NCBI GenBank assembly: GCA_964430915.1
Contig: CAYSHT010000125.1
Location: forward strand, 1 to 5,964
Direction: 5' to 3'
DNA from: JAFGBH01 sp964430915
GTDB taxonomy: Bacteria; Desulfobacterota; Syntrophia; Syntrophales; UBA2210
Length of the DNA stretch: 5,964 bases
Under the pieces are notes generated by a model. The model did no database searches. It was not told the origin of the DNA and saw nothing but the letters and a program-made list of their open reading frames with translations. The number at the start of each line of letters is the position of its first letter. The stretch's first letter is position 1. Shown piece after piece: positions 5,256-5,964 of this stretch. The translations under genes and the position numbers were made by a program.

Positions 5256-5964
5256 ATTCAAAAGACACGAGAATGCTCCTGGAGAAAATTCGCGACGGAA
5301 AAACAACGATCGAAGAAGGCCTGGAGTACCTGAGAGATTTTACCTACAAGGATCTTGGATTTGCAAAAATCGACAGCCACAGAGAGATGAGGGTCGGCTA
5401 TCCCGAGACCATTTACTGCAGCGGAAAGACCCCCGAACAGATAGGAGAAATTTTCACCTACATGCTGACACAGAACGCGAACATCCTCGCCACGCGTGCC
5501 ACAGAAGAAATCTATGAGGCGGTAAAATCCCTATGTCCCGAGGCTGAATACAACAGGCTGGCAAAAACTATCGCTGTAAAAAAACAGGAAGCGGAAAAAC
5601 CGGACACCTATATCGCCGTGGTGACGGCGGGGACCTCCGATCTTCCCGTGGCGGAAGAGGCCGCCGTCACGGCAGATATCCTGGGAAACAGGGTGGAAAA
5701 AATCGTTGATGTGGGGGTTGCCGGCGTGCACCGGCTTTTCGATAAGCTTGATATTATACGGGGAGCACGCGTCATTATCGCCGTTGCCGGAATGGAGGGA
5801 GCCCTTGCAAGCGTTGTGGGAGGCTTGGTTGACAAACCGGTGATCGCCGTGCCCACGAGTGTCGGGTACGGCGCCAGTTTTGGGGGACTTTCCGCCCTTC
5901 TCTCGATGCTGAACAGCTGCGCAGGCGGTGTCTGCGTGGTCAATATCGATAACGGATACGGCGC
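5252..5964 (+). CDS. larB: Pyridinium-3,5-biscarboxylate mononucleotide synthase LarB (3' end missing)
   Basis: A cytosolic LarB of the PurE-like (AIR carboxylase) fold. LarB carboxylates the pyridinium ring of nicotinic acid adenine dinucleotide and hydrolyses its phosphoanhydride, the first step of NPN cofactor synthesis. Visible are 237 complete codons; the family is about 250 residues, so only a short tail lies past the edge. The N-terminal domain shows GFAKIDSHREMRVGYPETIY (36-55) and SGKTPEQIGEI (57-67). The PurE-like domain has VTAGTSDLPVAEEAAVTA (124-141), DVGVAGVHR (153-161), VAGMEGALASVVGGL (178-192), PTSVGYGASFGGL (201-213) and NSCAGGVCVVNIDNGYG (221-237). Cys223 in NSCA is the likely counterpart of L. 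plantarum Cys221, which attacks the pyridine ring. It follows larE in the same reading frame after one TAA and 18 bases, with no other start codon between, so ATG at 5252 is secure. larE and larB should be co-transcribed. Confidence 0.94.
   Translation, partial: MNSKDTRMLLEKIRDGKTTIEEGLEYLRDFTYKDLGFAKIDSHREMRVGYPETIYCSGKTPEQIGEIFTYMLTQNANILATRATEEIYEAVKSLCPEAEYNRLAKTIAVKKQEAEKPDTYIAVVTAGTSDLPVAEEAAVTADILGNRVEKIVDVGVAGVHRLFDKLDIIRGARVIIAVAGMEGALASVVGGLVDKPVIAVPTSVGYGASFGGLSALLSMLNSCAGGVCVVNIDNGYG

Overview
The window comes from a bacterial chromosome of moderate G+C. It looks like an anaerobic Gram-negative of the Desulfobacterota (deltaproteobacterial) kind. That placement is inferred from general gene content and a nickel-pincer cofactor locus; no phylogenetic marker is present. 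All main genes are ordinary, intact, chromosome-like genes. No transposase, phage gene, CRISPR array, tRNA or rRNA was seen.

Layout, left to right: (1) the last 19 codons of an unidentified plus-strand gene, ending at 61. (2) A 311-bp gene-free stretch with two strong perfect or near-perfect hairpins. (3) A plus-strand two-helix potassium channel with a TVGYGD filter and an unrecognised cytoplasmic domain. (4) A convergent minus-strand crotonase (enoyl-CoA hydratase/isomerase family) gene. (5) A divergent promoter region at about 1986-2193. (6) Plus-strand larC. (7) A minus-strand PlsC-type acyltransferase, convergent to larC. (8) A second divergent region, 4127-4426, with a good promoter on each strand and two REP-like hairpin repeats in the larE leader. 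(9) Plus-strand larE, then larB, which runs off the right edge with only its last few residues missing.

The biological theme is synthesis of the nickel-pincer nucleotide (NPN) cofactor, first known from lactate racemase LarA. LarB carboxylates and hydrolyses nicotinic acid adenine dinucleotide to the biscarboxylate mononucleotide. LarE converts both carboxylates to thiocarboxylates. LarC inserts nickel using CTP. All three biosynthetic enzymes are here, with larC split from larE-larB by an acyltransferase gene on the opposite strand. No LarA-type enzyme is in the window, so the cofactor's user is either beyond 5964 or elsewhere. LarE carries three cysteines matching the iron-sulfur, catalytic type rather than the single-cysteine sacrificial type. 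LarC is one continuous frame rather than a frameshifted pair.

No completely new system is evident. The less routine points are the LarE type, the REP-like twin hairpins in the larE leader, the overlapping divergent promoters before larC, a four-codon mini-ORF whose stop overlaps the larB start, a crotonase lacking one of its two usual catalytic glutamates, and the potassium channel's novel-looking C-terminal domain.
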